Source: Chloroflexota bacterium (GTDB taxonomy: Bacteria > Chloroflexota > Anaerolineae > Promineifilales > Promineifilaceae). From it: 35,449 nt of DNA. The stretch is from positions 1 to 35,449 of the forward strand of contig JAHDEN010000052.1 of assembly GCA_020628815.1 (NCBI GenBank), written 5' to 3'. The notes beneath the pieces are model-generated. The model was given only the letters and a program-made list of their open reading frames with translations. It did no database searches and was not told where the DNA came from. Below, one piece after another: positions 1 to 7,669 of the stretch (positions are counted from its first letter, which is position 1; each line of letters begins with the position of its first letter). A program made the translations under genes and the position numbers.

Positions 1-784
1 CGGGTGACTGCACCTCTTTGGTGAACTCCGGCCGCTGTTGCAAGTCAGCAAACCACTCGCTCAAATTAGGATGCAGCCGGTCCAACGGGTAGCCGCACAG
101 CACAATCCGATAGACATACACGTACCACGCGATATCCAGCACGGTCAGTTCATCACCCAGCAGATACCGGTTCTCCCCTTTGTTGTGTGCCAGCTCATCC
201 AACGTCGTGCGGAATCGCTCGGCCGAAGCTCGAATCCCCTCATCCGTAATCCCTTCATTTTTGGTATACGCCTCCCAATAGGCGATTTCGCGCGCCTTTT
301 TCGGGTCCGTCTTGCCCTGTACCGTCCCGGTGCCTCGATCCCGAAAGTTTTGCAAATCTTCGGCCGATTTAGGTTCTTTAGATCTCTTGTGAGTGAACCG
401 AAACGAAATTGAGCGCAGATCGAGGTGCATGTCATCTTCATGATGTAACAGCTCGTTTATTTTGTCTTCAAATCCGGCCGGGATTAATTTGTTCTCTGGG
501 AACCGCTCGTCGAGCAATTCGATGATGTCGTTACTCTCGATGTGCACCTCCCCATCTATGACCAAACAGGGGACCAAACCGCGTGGATTGATCCCCATAT
601 ACCACGGGGAAAGCTGTTCCCTTTCAGGCAAATTTATCACGTGGGGTTCCCAATCGATCCCTTTTAAATTTAAAAAGATGCGTAGTTTTTGTGAGCAGGA
701 TGAAGCGCTGTAGTGAAAAAGGTGAACCCCTTTCCAGTCGAGCACTTCTTTGGTTTGAATATCTTGTTCGAGTAGTTGAGTCAT
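1..784 (-). CDS. Glutathione S-transferase family protein (3' end cut by window)
   Basis: The frame is open from an ATG at 784 to the window edge, giving 261 codons with no stop, so the C-terminus lies outside the window. The N-terminal part reads as a thioredoxin-fold GST domain: FHYSASSCSQKLRIFLNLKG carries a Ser/Cys-type active-site region, followed by a conserved NPRGLVPCLV cis-Pro segment and HIESNDIIELLDE, the glutathione gamma-Glu contact (E-S/N motif). The second half is helical and contains LGDELTVLDIAWYVYVYRI, typical of the all-alpha C-terminal domain (LxxxxTxxDI). GSTs of this kind conjugate or reduce small electrophiles in the cytosol; the substrate cannot be told. It lies 50 bp after the S9 peptidase on the same strand, so co-transcription is possible. 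Confident on family, not on substrate. Confidence 0.88.
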   Translation of the reverse strand, partial: MTQLLEQDIQTKEVLDWKGVHLFHYSASSCSQKLRIFLNLKGIDWEPHVINLPEREQLSPWYMGINPRGLVPCLVIDGEVHIESNDIIELLDERFPENKLIPAGFEDKINELLHHEDDMHLDLRSISFRFTHKRSKEPKSAEDLQNFRDRGTGTVQGKTDPKKAREIAYWEAYTKNEGITDEGIRASAERFRTTLDELAHNKGENRYLLGDELTVLDIAWYVYVYRIVLCGYPLDRLHPNLSEWFADLQQRPEFTKEVQSP

Positions 785-802
785 TTTTTTTAGTTTTAAG
801 TC

Positions 803-835
803 ATCAGTTTTCAGTTAGAACAGTCTAAAACTGAT
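803..835. repeat. Inverted repeat at the 3' end of the S9 peptidase
   Basis: Perfect 9-bp arms ATCAGTTTT (803-811) and AAAACTGAT (827-835) flank a 15-nt loop and touch the peptidase stop codon. In the gene direction the hairpin is followed by A-rich, not T-rich, sequence, so it is not a standard intrinsic terminator. Related CAGTTTTCAGT words recur at about 2700 and CAGTGATCAGT words at about 2770 and 22925, so this looks like a member of a dispersed short intergenic repeat family. Confidence 0.55.
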
Positions 836-2679
836 TACTCCAGAATCCTTTTGGCAAAATCTAGCTGTAGCTCCATAAATTCAATCGCCTTGCTGATATC
901 GGCCCGTGAGCCAGCGTGGCCGGTCTCGAACCAATGGAGTTCGATGTGTTTGCCCATTTCTTTGAGCTTCTCTTCGTACATCGCAATCGGCCGGGCCGGG
1001 GTGCGCGTGTCGTTACGCCCCTGCATGATCATAACTGGGGCGTTCACCCGCTCAGCATAGGTGATGGGTGAGCTTTTGGCATATTGCTCAGGCACTTCGG
1101 CCGGTGTGCCGCCCAACAGAGAAACCTGATAGGCACGCAAAGTTTCGGCCGTATCTTCATACTGAATCGACCAGTCAGCAATCGCCACAAAGCCGATGCC
1201 ACCGGCCCATAAGCCGGGTTCCATCCCCAACGCCATCAGGGTCAGATAGCCGCCGTACGAGCCACCCAACGGGATAACTTTGTCAGGGTCAGCAATCCCT
1301 TGATCGATCAGCCACTCACGAGCCGCCACCATATCTTGCACTTCAAGCTCCCCCAAATTGCCGTAAATCGATTCTTGAAAATCGCGGCCGAAGGTGGTTG
1401 ACCCTTGATAATTGATCGACAAAAAGGCGTAACCATGTTCCATCCAAGTTTGAGAGTCGGCCGAAAAAGTATTGGTTTTCACCGCTGTGGGGCCGCCGTG
1501 TGTCTCTAAAATCGTGGGAAATGGGCCTTCCCCTTCTGGCACACCCAGCCAGCCCTGAATCAATTGCCCATTGGCTGACTTGAACGAGATTGAGCGCCAA
1601 GGTCGGCCGGGTGGGATTTCTCCCGCCGAGAGCAACACTTGGTTCAGTTTACCCGTTGTGGCATCGAGTTTTACCAGAGTCCCCGGCCGGGTCGCATCCT
1701 GCCAAATGGTTACGATATTGTCAGCCGCCTGATCAAATTTTGACAGCGAATATGTCCCAGGTTGAATGTCTAGCCGATTAAGCCGCTTTGAACCAAGTTC
1801 ATAAACGTATGATTTTTCGGCCGCCTGATCCATGCAGGCGATCAAAATCTTGTCTCCATCTGCGCTCCAATCATCCGGTATGGCTGGGGCCGATATTTCT
1901 TCAAATATTAGATCCTCACGCTTCCCCGTGTGCGGGTTCCAGAGCAGACAGGTTTCAACCCCGCTCCGGTTGGTGGTGCATAAAATACGCCCATCCCCCT
2001 TATTTTTTGCGGGATGCATCCCTGCAATGCTGTTCCCTTCCCCGTCCCACAATTCAGCGATCATTGCGCCACTGGTGGCATCGAAGGCGCGCAAGCTGGT
2101 TGCGGGGGTGCCAGACCGTTCGTTGGTCATTGCAAATACCGTCTGACCATCGGCCGAGAATTGCACATTCGCCAATACAGCTTTGCTTGTCACCAGCTCT
2201 TTTCGGTTAGACAAGCTCCCATCGGCCGCAACATCTAGCGTAAACAGATGAAATATGTCATCAAACACCGCCACAAATCCGATTTTACCGGTGCCACTGT
2301 GAACATTAATCCCAAAAGCTGAGTAAGGGGGTAAATCTGGGGCGATATCTTCGGCCGGTGCTTCGGGATTCTCGAGCGAGTAACGGACAAAATGGCCGAT
2401 TTCATTCCCCTTTTCATCTTTTAAGGTGTAGGCAAAGCGACCGTCGGCCGACAAAAACAGCGGGTACGGATGCCCACCGGGGGTGTTTGTAATTTGAACT
2501 TTAGACGCTTGCGGATTAGTCGGGTCCCATTTGTACCACTGCACCGTGCCGCTTTCTGTGCTCGCCACTAAACCAAGTTGTGGGTTATGTTTGGCGATCG
2601 AATACATTTTTAGTTGCGGAGCTTGAAACCACTCTTTCCAATCAGTTGAGTCTTTTTGTATGTTTAAATTTTTAGTCAT
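835..2679 (-). CDS. S9 family (prolyl oligopeptidase / acylaminoacyl-peptidase-like) serine peptidase
   Basis: A 614-residue protein with an N-terminal beta-propeller-like region (about 30-350, repeated WSADGDK/FSADGQ-type blades) and a C-terminal alpha/beta hydrolase domain (about 360-614). The catalytic triad can be placed: Ser474 in GGSYGG, Asp557 in GRNDTRTP and His588 in ETGHAG; an oxyanion-type HGGP motif is at 394-397. Family members cleave oligopeptides or remove acylated N-terminal residues. No signal peptide is seen, so a cytosolic role is likely. The length fits the S9C/S9A-like bacterial forms. It is flanked by repeat-bearing intergenic DNA on both sides (2680-2912 upstream, the 803-835 hairpin downstream), which suggests its own transcript or one shared with the GST gene. 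It holds about a dozen CGGCCG palindromes. Confidence 0.92.
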   Translation of the reverse strand: MTKNLNIQKDSTDWKEWFQAPQLKMYSIAKHNPQLGLVASTESGTVQWYKWDPTNPQASKVQITNTPGGHPYPLFLSADGRFAYTLKDEKGNEIGHFVRYSLENPEAPAEDIAPDLPPYSAFGINVHSGTGKIGFVAVFDDIFHLFTLDVAADGSLSNRKELVTSKAVLANVQFSADGQTVFAMTNERSGTPATSLRAFDATSGAMIAELWDGEGNSIAGMHPAKNKGDGRILCTTNRSGVETCLLWNPHTGKREDLIFEEISAPAIPDDWSADGDKILIACMDQAAEKSYVYELGSKRLNRLDIQPGTYSLSKFDQAADNIVTIWQDATRPGTLVKLDATTGKLNQVLLSAGEIPPGRPWRSISFKSANGQLIQGWLGVPEGEGPFPTILETHGGPTAVKTNTFSADSQTWMEHGYAFLSINYQGSTTFGRDFQESIYGNLGELEVQDMVAAREWLIDQGIADPDKVIPLGGSYGGYLTLMALGMEPGLWAGGIGFVAIADWSIQYEDTAETLRAYQVSLLGGTPAEVPEQYAKSSPITYAERVNAPVMIMQGRNDTRTPARPIAMYEEKLKEMGKHIELHWFETGHAGSRADISKAIEFMELQLDFAKRILE

Positions 2680-2912
2680 ATTTTTAGGTTACGGTTATCA
2701 GTTTTCAGTTCGCTTCGCGTTCAGTTTTAGTCGCATGGTTTAAATGGTTGTCGTTAAACACACAAACTGATCACTGCCTACCGGTCACCAACTACAGGTA
2801 CTTACTCACAGATGTCACGGGAGACCAGTCAGGTTTCTGTTTCTCTCTTGGTTTTGGAGCAGTTATTCGCAAAAACCTGACTGGTCTTTGTCAGTTAAGC
2901 GCGTAACGTTAG
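2680..2912. other. Intergenic repeat-rich spacer
   Basis: A 233-bp spacer between two minus-strand genes. It contains, left to right, CAGTTTTCAGTT-type words with a small GCTTCGC palindromic core (about 2699-2730), an ACTGATCACTG word followed by a CCGGTCACC word (about 2765-2792), and the long inverted repeat listed separately. No coding potential is evident. The promoter of the S9 peptidase would be expected here but I cannot place it. Confidence 0.5.
2822..2887. repeat. Inverted repeat, 15-bp perfect arms
   Basis: AGACCAGTCAGGTTT at 2822-2836 is the exact reverse complement of 2873-2887, with a 36-nt spacer. It lies between the sulfatase stop and the S9 peptidase start. No T-tract follows it in the direction of transcription, so a mobile or REP-like repeat, or an mRNA-stabilising hairpin, is more likely than a simple terminator. 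Confidence 0.75.
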
Positions 2913-4532
2913 TTACTCATCAAGAAAAGGCCCTTCTTCTTCGCTCCAATAGCCGATATAAACCCCAATCTTATCTTCATCGTGCGGACCAACTATGATC
3001 TGCGCATCTTCATCGCTCATCAGGCTCATTTGCCGATTGCGCATCCACACAAAGATTTTTTCATGGTACATGCGCCTTATCTCTTCATGCTCGGCCGACT
3101 CTCCTAAATCAACAAATTCGTTGGGATCATTGACCACGTCATACAGCTGCGGCCGGAAACCCCCTTCCCATAAAATGTACTTCCATTCTTCGTCACGCAC
3201 CATGTATCCACGGCATTTTGAAGATGGCAGGTTTAATAGCTGACGTGGCTCCCGGCCGGCATAACCGGTTTCGATAACCGTATGATCTCGCCAAGCAACA
3301 TCTTTTTGCCCCTGCAAAAACGGCATTAACGACAACCCCTCTAACCGATGAGGGATCGCTTCTCCTCCCGCAAACTCAAGAAAAGTTGGGAGTAAATCGA
3401 TCCCTTCAACAAAGTGATCCGAAACGGTGCCGCGCGTACCATCAGCCTCGGCCGAAGGATCGACAATTATCAGCGGAATGCGAATCGAAGGCTCATGGAA
3501 GATATCTTTTTCACCCAGCCAATGATCGCCTAAATAATCTCCGTGGTCGCTGGTGAAAACGATCATCGTGCTATCGGTTAGCCCTTTCTCATCGAGCCAA
3601 GCCATCAACCGGCCGATTTGATCATCGATCTGCTTAACCATCCCCATGTAGGCGGGCAAAACGGTGTCTCGCACCTCATCACGGGCAAAGTTTTTGCTCC
3701 CCCGAATGTCCATAAACGCCTGATACACCGGATGGGGATTTTCTCGTTCAGCTTCGTTGGCAACACGGGGCAAAAAATGCTCGGGACCGTACATATCGTG
3801 GTACGGGGCCGGAACTTGATAAGGCCAATGTGGTTTGATAAAGCTCAGATGGATGCACCACGGTGTATCTCCCATCGCTTCGATACACTCCATTGTGCGG
3901 GTTGTGGTGTATGGCGTTTCAGAATGTTCTTCAGCGATGTTGGCCGGTTTTCCATTGTGCCGCATGTAAAACCCATCCAAAATATTCCCCTCCTCATCGA
4001 CCGCTCCATTCGCATTTTCAGCCCACGGATTAGCCCCCTCATACCCCTGTTCTTTTAGATATTGGTTGTATTTAACCGGCGGCTGCACGTTAAACACCAG
4101 ATAGTCAGGATGCAGCCCATCATCCCGATCAAAGGGTTCAAAACCGGCGTGGGTTAGGCGGCTGGCAACGTCTGAATCCGGATCGATGCCTAGCCGTTCA
4201 AAATTAGCTAAATCCGGTTTGCTGTGGAGTTTCCCGACCACGGCCGAGCGATACCCCAACGGCCGCAGATAGTCGGGCATCGTCCATGTTCCGGCCCGAT
4301 TGGGGTAAAAGTTCCAATAGGTCCCGTTGCTATACATGCTCCGGCCGGAATAGAAGCAGGCGCGTGACGGACCGCAAATCGGAGCGTTGCAGTAGGCCCG
4401 ATCAAAGCGCACCCCACGCTCCGCCAAAGCGTCGATGTGGGGTGTATGCAAATGGGGATGACCGTAGCACGAAAGATAGTCCCAACGCAGCTGGTCGGTC
4501 ATGATAAACAGGATATTTTTGGGTTTGGTCAT
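2913..4532 (-). CDS. Sulfatase / phosphonate monoester hydrolase-like enzyme
   Basis: A 539-residue alkaline-phosphatase-superfamily hydrolase. The N-terminal LFIMTDQ supplies the first metal aspartate (Asp13). The formylglycine motif C-x-P-S-R is present as CGPSR with the convertible cysteine at Cys53. VGKLHS supplies Lys101 and His103, TSDHGDYLGDH gives the second metal pair Asp329/His330, and GEKD gives Lys342. The APYHDMYGPE segment and a C-terminal tail ending after the RNRQMSL region resemble the phosphonate monoester hydrolase/arylsulfatase subgroup, from memory. It would hydrolyse sulfate or phosphonate esters and needs a formylglycine-generating enzyme, which is not in this window. 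No signal peptide is visible, so it is probably cytosolic. It starts 12 bp after the GNAT gene and is the last gene of a tight run. Confidence 0.9.
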   Translation of the reverse strand: MTKPKNILFIMTDQLRWDYLSCYGHPHLHTPHIDALAERGVRFDRAYCNAPICGPSRACFYSGRSMYSNGTYWNFYPNRAGTWTMPDYLRPLGYRSAVVGKLHSKPDLANFERLGIDPDSDVASRLTHAGFEPFDRDDGLHPDYLVFNVQPPVKYNQYLKEQGYEGANPWAENANGAVDEEGNILDGFYMRHNGKPANIAEEHSETPYTTTRTMECIEAMGDTPWCIHLSFIKPHWPYQVPAPYHDMYGPEHFLPRVANEAERENPHPVYQAFMDIRGSKNFARDEVRDTVLPAYMGMVKQIDDQIGRLMAWLDEKGLTDSTMIVFTSDHGDYLGDHWLGEKDIFHEPSIRIPLIIVDPSAEADGTRGTVSDHFVEGIDLLPTFLEFAGGEAIPHRLEGLSLMPFLQGQKDVAWRDHTVIETGYAGREPRQLLNLPSSKCRGYMVRDEEWKYILWEGGFRPQLYDVVNDPNEFVDLGESAEHEEIRRMYHEKIFVWMRNRQMSLMSDEDAQIIVGPHDEDKIGVYIGYWSEEEGPFLDE

Positions 4533-4544
4533 AGGGGATAACTT

Positions 4545-5057
4545 CTAGCTGTTTTTTATTGAATATAAATGCAATTTTTCATCTGACCCCGGATGGTAAA
4601 AGTCAGATCGAAGCTGGAAGCCTAGTTTTTCCAGCAGCCTAACTGATCTATTATTTTCAGGTAGGACAATTGCCGAGATATTGTCATCTTTTAAGTTCAA
4701 TCTTGCAAAGTTAAGTGATCCCCCGGCCGCTTCAAACGCGTAGCCTTGCTGACCAAATGCTTCAAGAAAGGCAAAGCCAAGGTCAACATTCGGTAGCGAA
4801 TCCCGACTTACAAAGCCACAAATGCCTATTGGTTGATGGGTCTCTTTTAGCTCGACCAGCCACAGCCCAAAGCGATTTTCAGCATATGCAGGCATGATTT
4901 TAGTCTTGGTGTATTCCGTCGCTTTCGCATGGGTTTGCACATCGTGCTGGGCGATGTAGTTGAGCCAGCCAGGCTCATTCATTAGCTCCAAAAAGAAAGG
5001 TGCATCGGCCGGTGTTGCTTCTCGGAGGGTTAATCTATTCGTTGAAAAAATCGCCAT
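4545..5057 (-). CDS. GNAT family N-acetyltransferase (RimJ/RimL-like)
   Basis: About 170 residues from the chosen start at 5057 (MAIFSTNRLTLREATPAD). A longer frame to 5126 exists, but its extra 23 residues do not look like a GNAT N-terminus and lie inside the upstream gene. The body has the typical order: TNRLTLREAT beta-strand 1, GLWLVELKETHQPIGICGFV beta-2 to beta-4, DLGFAFLEAFGQQGYAFEAA (acetyl-CoA P-loop region, here FGQQGYA rather than the classic Q-x-x-G-x-A/G) and AIVLPENNRSVRLLEKLGF (motif B). It acetylates a protein or small amine; the target is unknown. The start overlaps the 3' end of the kinase gene by 23 bp, implying translational coupling. Confidence 0.85.
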   Translation of the reverse strand: MAIFSTNRLTLREATPADAPFFLELMNEPGWLNYIAQHDVQTHAKATEYTKTKIMPAYAENRFGLWLVELKETHQPIGICGFVSRDSLPNVDLGFAFLEAFGQQGYAFEAAGGSLNFARLNLKDDNISAIVLPENNRSVRLLEKLGFQLRSDFYHPGSDEKLHLYSIKNS

Positions 5058-5592
5058 TGGCTGCCATTTTATCAAAAGCAGATAGAGTGGCCCGTTTTTG
5101 CCAAGCCTCAACAAGCCCTCTAACATTTTGCTCCAGTAGCTCTTCGCTGTTTAGCTCTAAGTCATACATGATATGTTTGTGCACCACCTCAAGATCTTTT
5201 CGAGCATCTCCCGCCCCTCGATCCCCACGCGCGATTTCACGCCGCTCTAGTTCTTCAAGCGAGCAGTGTAGCCCGACACAAAAGACATCATAGCCATCTA
5301 GTAGATTGAGCAAATCATGTAACCACCCCTTTTCCTCGAGGATGTGGTCGATAACTAGATTATTTCCGGCCGAGGCAAGCGCGGGCCAACAGCGATGATA
5401 GCCTGCAAAAACGGCCGGGCGGATCTTTCGCCACGCGCTTTTCTCAACTTTAGGGAGCGCATATGAGTCAATAAAAAGATCGAATGAAAAACGTAAAAAG
5501 GGCTCAGGAAGCTGATCGCGCACGGCCGCAGCCAGCGTTGATTTTCCTGCACTAGAAGCCCCATTAATCAGGATGATTTTGCCTTTCTGCAT
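5035..5592 (-). CDS. Chloramphenicol phosphotransferase-like P-loop kinase
   Basis: About 185 residues from ATG 5592; an upstream TTG at 5619 would overlap the VOC gene and is less likely. Walker A is GASSAGKST (11-19), followed by FSFDLF, whose Asp38 matches the catalytic aspartate of the CPT family. The LHCSLEELERREIARGDRGAGDAR segment matches the CPT lid with the RGDR motif, and VHKHIMYDLELN is the family's C-terminal block. Characterised relatives phosphorylate chloramphenicol in Streptomyces; most genomic homologues have unknown small-molecule substrates. It lies 4 bp after the VOC stop and overlaps GNAT, so it is firmly inside the operon. Family call is good; antibiotic resistance is not shown. 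Confidence 0.85.
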   Translation of the reverse strand: MQKGKIILINGASSAGKSTLAAAVRDQLPEPFLRFSFDLFIDSYALPKVEKSAWRKIRPAVFAGYHRCWPALASAGNNLVIDHILEEKGWLHDLLNLLDGYDVFCVGLHCSLEELERREIARGDRGAGDARKDLEVVHKHIMYDLELNSEELLEQNVRGLVEAWQKRATLSAFDKMAANGDFFNE

Positions 5593-5596
5593 CGCT

Positions 5597-5977
5597 CTAA
5601 ATTTTACGACTGACTTCAATCAAATTGCCATCAGGGTCGTTGAAGTAGACGGATAAAATCGGTCCGATTGCCCCTAGTTTTTCGGCCGGACCCTCTAAAA
5701 TCTGGACTTGGCTATTCTTGAGATGTTGCACAATCTCCACCATCGGGGTCTGTGTCAGCATACAAAAGTTACCGCTACTGGGCGTGGTCCCTTTAGCCAT
5801 TTCAGGTACAGAAACCACATCTTGGAGACTAATTTTGCAGTCACCAAAGTGGAGCGACCATTTCCCCGGCCGCTCTTCACGAGCCTGCATTCCTAAAACC
5901 TGCTCGTAAAATCGGATCATGTGTTGAACATCATTTACGCACAGCACAATGTGATCAAACGATTGGAGATTCATCAT
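5597..5977 (-). CDS. VOC (glyoxalase/bleomycin resistance/dioxygenase) family protein
   Basis: A 126-residue single-chain VOC protein: FDHIVLCVNDVQHMIRFYEQVLGM forms the first beta-alpha-beta module, with His9 as a likely metal ligand, and VYFNDPDGNLIEVS closes the second module with the C-terminal glutamate ligand. Members bind a divalent metal and act on, or sequester, small electrophilic molecules. Its ATG overlaps the TGA of the RidA-like gene (ATGA), a classic coupled junction, and the CPT-like gene follows after 4 bp. The specific substrate cannot be read from the sequence. Confidence 0.88.
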   Translation of the reverse strand: MMNLQSFDHIVLCVNDVQHMIRFYEQVLGMQAREERPGKWSLHFGDCKISLQDVVSVPEMAKGTTPSSGNFCMLTQTPMVEIVQHLKNSQVQILEGPAEKLGAIGPILSVYFNDPDGNLIEVSRKI

Positions 5978-6360
5978 ATCTTTGCCGTCACCTTGATTTC
6001 AATCTGGGCTCCCGGAACAGCTAATTCTGTAACCCCAACGGCCGTCCATGTCGGGTATGGAGCATTTACAAATTGATCTTTGATCTCTTTAAACTCAGCC
6101 AAATGAGCCTGCAACCCCACGTGATAAGTGACCATCTCAACCACATCATCAAAAGTTAGTCCAGCTTCTGCCAAGGCCTCCTGCACACGCATAAATGCCT
6201 GAACAAACTGCTCTTTAGGCTCGGCCGAATTGGTCCCATCACTGCGGGTTCCGGTACAGCCTGACACAAATAAAAAACCCCCGCTTTCAACCGCCAACGC
6301 ATAGTGCCATTTGTCATACACCGGTTGAAAATGATCCGGGATCACCACTTTTTTCTTCAA
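5974..6360 (-). CDS. RidA/YjgF family protein lacking the canonical arginine
   Basis: A 128-residue Rid-fold protein. It starts with TTG: an AAAAGGAGG Shine-Dalgarno sits 7 nt upstream on the minus strand (about 6367-6376), and no in-frame ATG competes. Fold signatures include LFVSGCTGTR, MRVQEALAEAGLTFDDVVEMVTYHV and the C-terminal VPGAQIEIKVTAKI. RidA enzymes hydrolyse reactive enamines/imines using an Arg in a PAR(S/A) motif; here that position reads YPTWTAVGV, so the Arg is missing and imine deaminase activity is doubtful. It is the first gene of the RidA-VOC-CPT-GNAT-sulfatase run, with 240 bp of non-coding DNA upstream. Confidence 0.88.
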   Translation of the reverse strand: MKKKVVIPDHFQPVYDKWHYALAVESGGFLFVSGCTGTRSDGTNSAEPKEQFVQAFMRVQEALAEAGLTFDDVVEMVTYHVGLQAHLAEFKEIKDQFVNAPYPTWTAVGVTELAVPGAQIEIKVTAKI

Positions 6361-6423
6361 ACAACATCCTCCTTTTAATACGGCCGAGCACCCTGTTAAG
6401 TAAGCAAATTCAAGTTGCTAAAA

Positions 6424-6507
6424 TAGACGTCATTCCCACGAAGGTGGGAGTCTAATGCACCGAATGGCGCTGGATACCTGCCTGCGCAGGTATGACATTA
6501 TCGTCTA
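6424..6507. repeat. REP/MITE-like composite palindrome (about 84 bp)
   Basis: Terminal inverted words TAGACG (6424-6429) and CGTCTA (6502-6507) enclose two hairpins: TCCCAC/GTGGGA (6434-6449) and ATACCTG/CAGGTAT (6474-6493, with CCTGCGCAGG at the tip). The GTCATTCCCAC...GGATACCTGCCTGCGCAGGTATGAC layout is the familiar dispersed intergenic repeat found in many bacterial genomes. It lies in the 6361-6601 spacer between the methyltransferase and the RidA-like gene, both on the minus strand. It could attenuate read-through between them. Confidence 0.8.
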
Positions 6508-6601
6508 AAGTGCAGTTTATACACTCTGCAGAGGGTTAGTGAGCGGAGACCAAATAACTGCCACATATGAAAATTATTTTCTGGCCATCTTCTTTCCAGT
6601 C

Positions 6602-7669
6602 CTAAACGTGCCAAATATGTGCAACAGTCAGCGCCCCATCTGCTAAAACCAGCTTCGAAGCATCGGGCTGATTCCCCTCTCCAAAATCGGGCCGAGCTTG
6701 CTCGTGGGTAATAATTTTAGTCCCTTTTTTCAACTGTTGCTTCAGTTGGGGAATCAAGCTGCGTAGCGTGGCAACGGGTAAAAATATGAACACGATCGAC
6801 GCATCGCTGGTCAACGCTTCAGAAGCATCGCTGTGTACAATATTGACTTTGTCTTGCAGCCCTCGGCGGCGCACCTCAGCATGGGCGATCTCGATCAACT
6901 GATCATTAATTTCAACCCCTACCGCTTCACACCCGATCTGATCGGCCGCTTCGATCACAATCCGGCCGTCCCCACACCCGATGTCTACCAATTTATCATC
7001 ACTTGTCGCACCCACCAGCTCCAAAATCGGGCTGATCAGGCTGATTGGCGTCCCTAAATATGGCCCTAAAATCGGTGGTTTTTTAGCCCCAAATCGATCC
7101 AGAACAATGCGAATTGGGCGGGCAAGATAGTACAGGGGCCAGAGCGGTTTTGGCAGTTGCAGCCACTGTAAATCTAAACTGCCTGGCAGCAACAGTCGGC
7201 CGAGCTTGCCCCGCTTGCGATCCTCGGCCCAGCGGATGATCAAACGGGTTGTTGAGTCATCCGTTTTGATCACCTCCATCGCATCATACATGCGTTTGTA
7301 TGCCTCCCAGCCGCCACCTTCAACCGGGTTCCAGAACAAATAGTTTTCAGCTTTAAGGATAGGGATCAGCAAGTCTAAATCTTCCCAATTTAAATCAATC
7401 GCAAACGTATGGAACAGGCTGTAAGAGATTGGGCGATCGTTTTCTCCCAGGGCAACAGCCCCGCCTGCATCAGCTAATTTTGACAGAACACTTTGTTTTT
7501 GCTCGGTACAAAAGGCACCGATATTTTCGCACGTGCTAAGCACCTGCTCGACCAACTCTCGGTCCGCAGCCAGTGGCAATTGATCATCTGACTCCAACAG
7601 GGCTTTGCAGGTCTGGGGTAATTTTTTCTGATGTAACGCTTCGATTAGTTGTTTTTCTATTGATTCCAT
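6602..7669 (-). CDS. Class I SAM-dependent methyltransferase with N-terminal extension
   Basis: A 355-residue protein. The C-terminal part (about 205-355) is a Rossmann methyltransferase: motif I is VDIGCGDGR (228-236), followed by AVGVEIND with the acidic ribose-binding residue, VNIVHSDA (motif II) and IVFIFLPVAT (motif III/IV region). The N-terminal about 200 residues are helical and do not match a domain I can name; LRPIRIVLDRFGAKKPPILGP leads into the catalytic part. The organisation recalls small bacterial methyltransferases annotated as DOT1-like or FkbM-unrelated class I enzymes; the substrate is unknown. It is separated from the RidA-like gene by a repeat-bearing spacer, and divergent from the two-component operon at 8051. 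Confidence 0.8.
   Translation of the reverse strand: MESIEKQLIEALHQKKLPQTCKALLESDDQLPLAADRELVEQVLSTCENIGAFCTEQKQSVLSKLADAGGAVALGENDRPISYSLFHTFAIDLNWEDLDLLIPILKAENYLFWNPVEGGGWEAYKRMYDAMEVIKTDDSTTRLIIRWAEDRKRGKLGRLLLPGSLDLQWLQLPKPLWPLYYLARPIRIVLDRFGAKKPPILGPYLGTPISLISPILELVGATSDDKLVDIGCGDGRIVIEAADQIGCEAVGVEINDQLIEIAHAEVRRRGLQDKVNIVHSDASEALTSDASIVFIFLPVATLRSLIPQLKQQLKKGTKIITHEQARPDFGEGNQPDASKLVLADGALTVAHIWHV

Noticed and set aside
38..412. Open frames on both strands within the first 450 bases
   Set aside because: They are shadows of the GST gene, which runs open to the left edge in another minus-strand frame with clear GST motifs.
803..835. Hairpin after the S9 peptidase as an intrinsic terminator
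   Set aside because: In the gene direction it is followed by A-rich sequence instead of a T-tract; better viewed as a repeat.
1788..2210. Open frame of 140 codons on the plus strand
   Set aside because: Antisense to the well-supported S9 peptidase, rich in Cys/Arg/Ser/Pro, no recognisable domain.
5035..5592. Chloramphenicol resistance gene
   Set aside because: Fold and motifs match the CPT family, but most genomic homologues have other or unknown substrates and no producer cluster is present.
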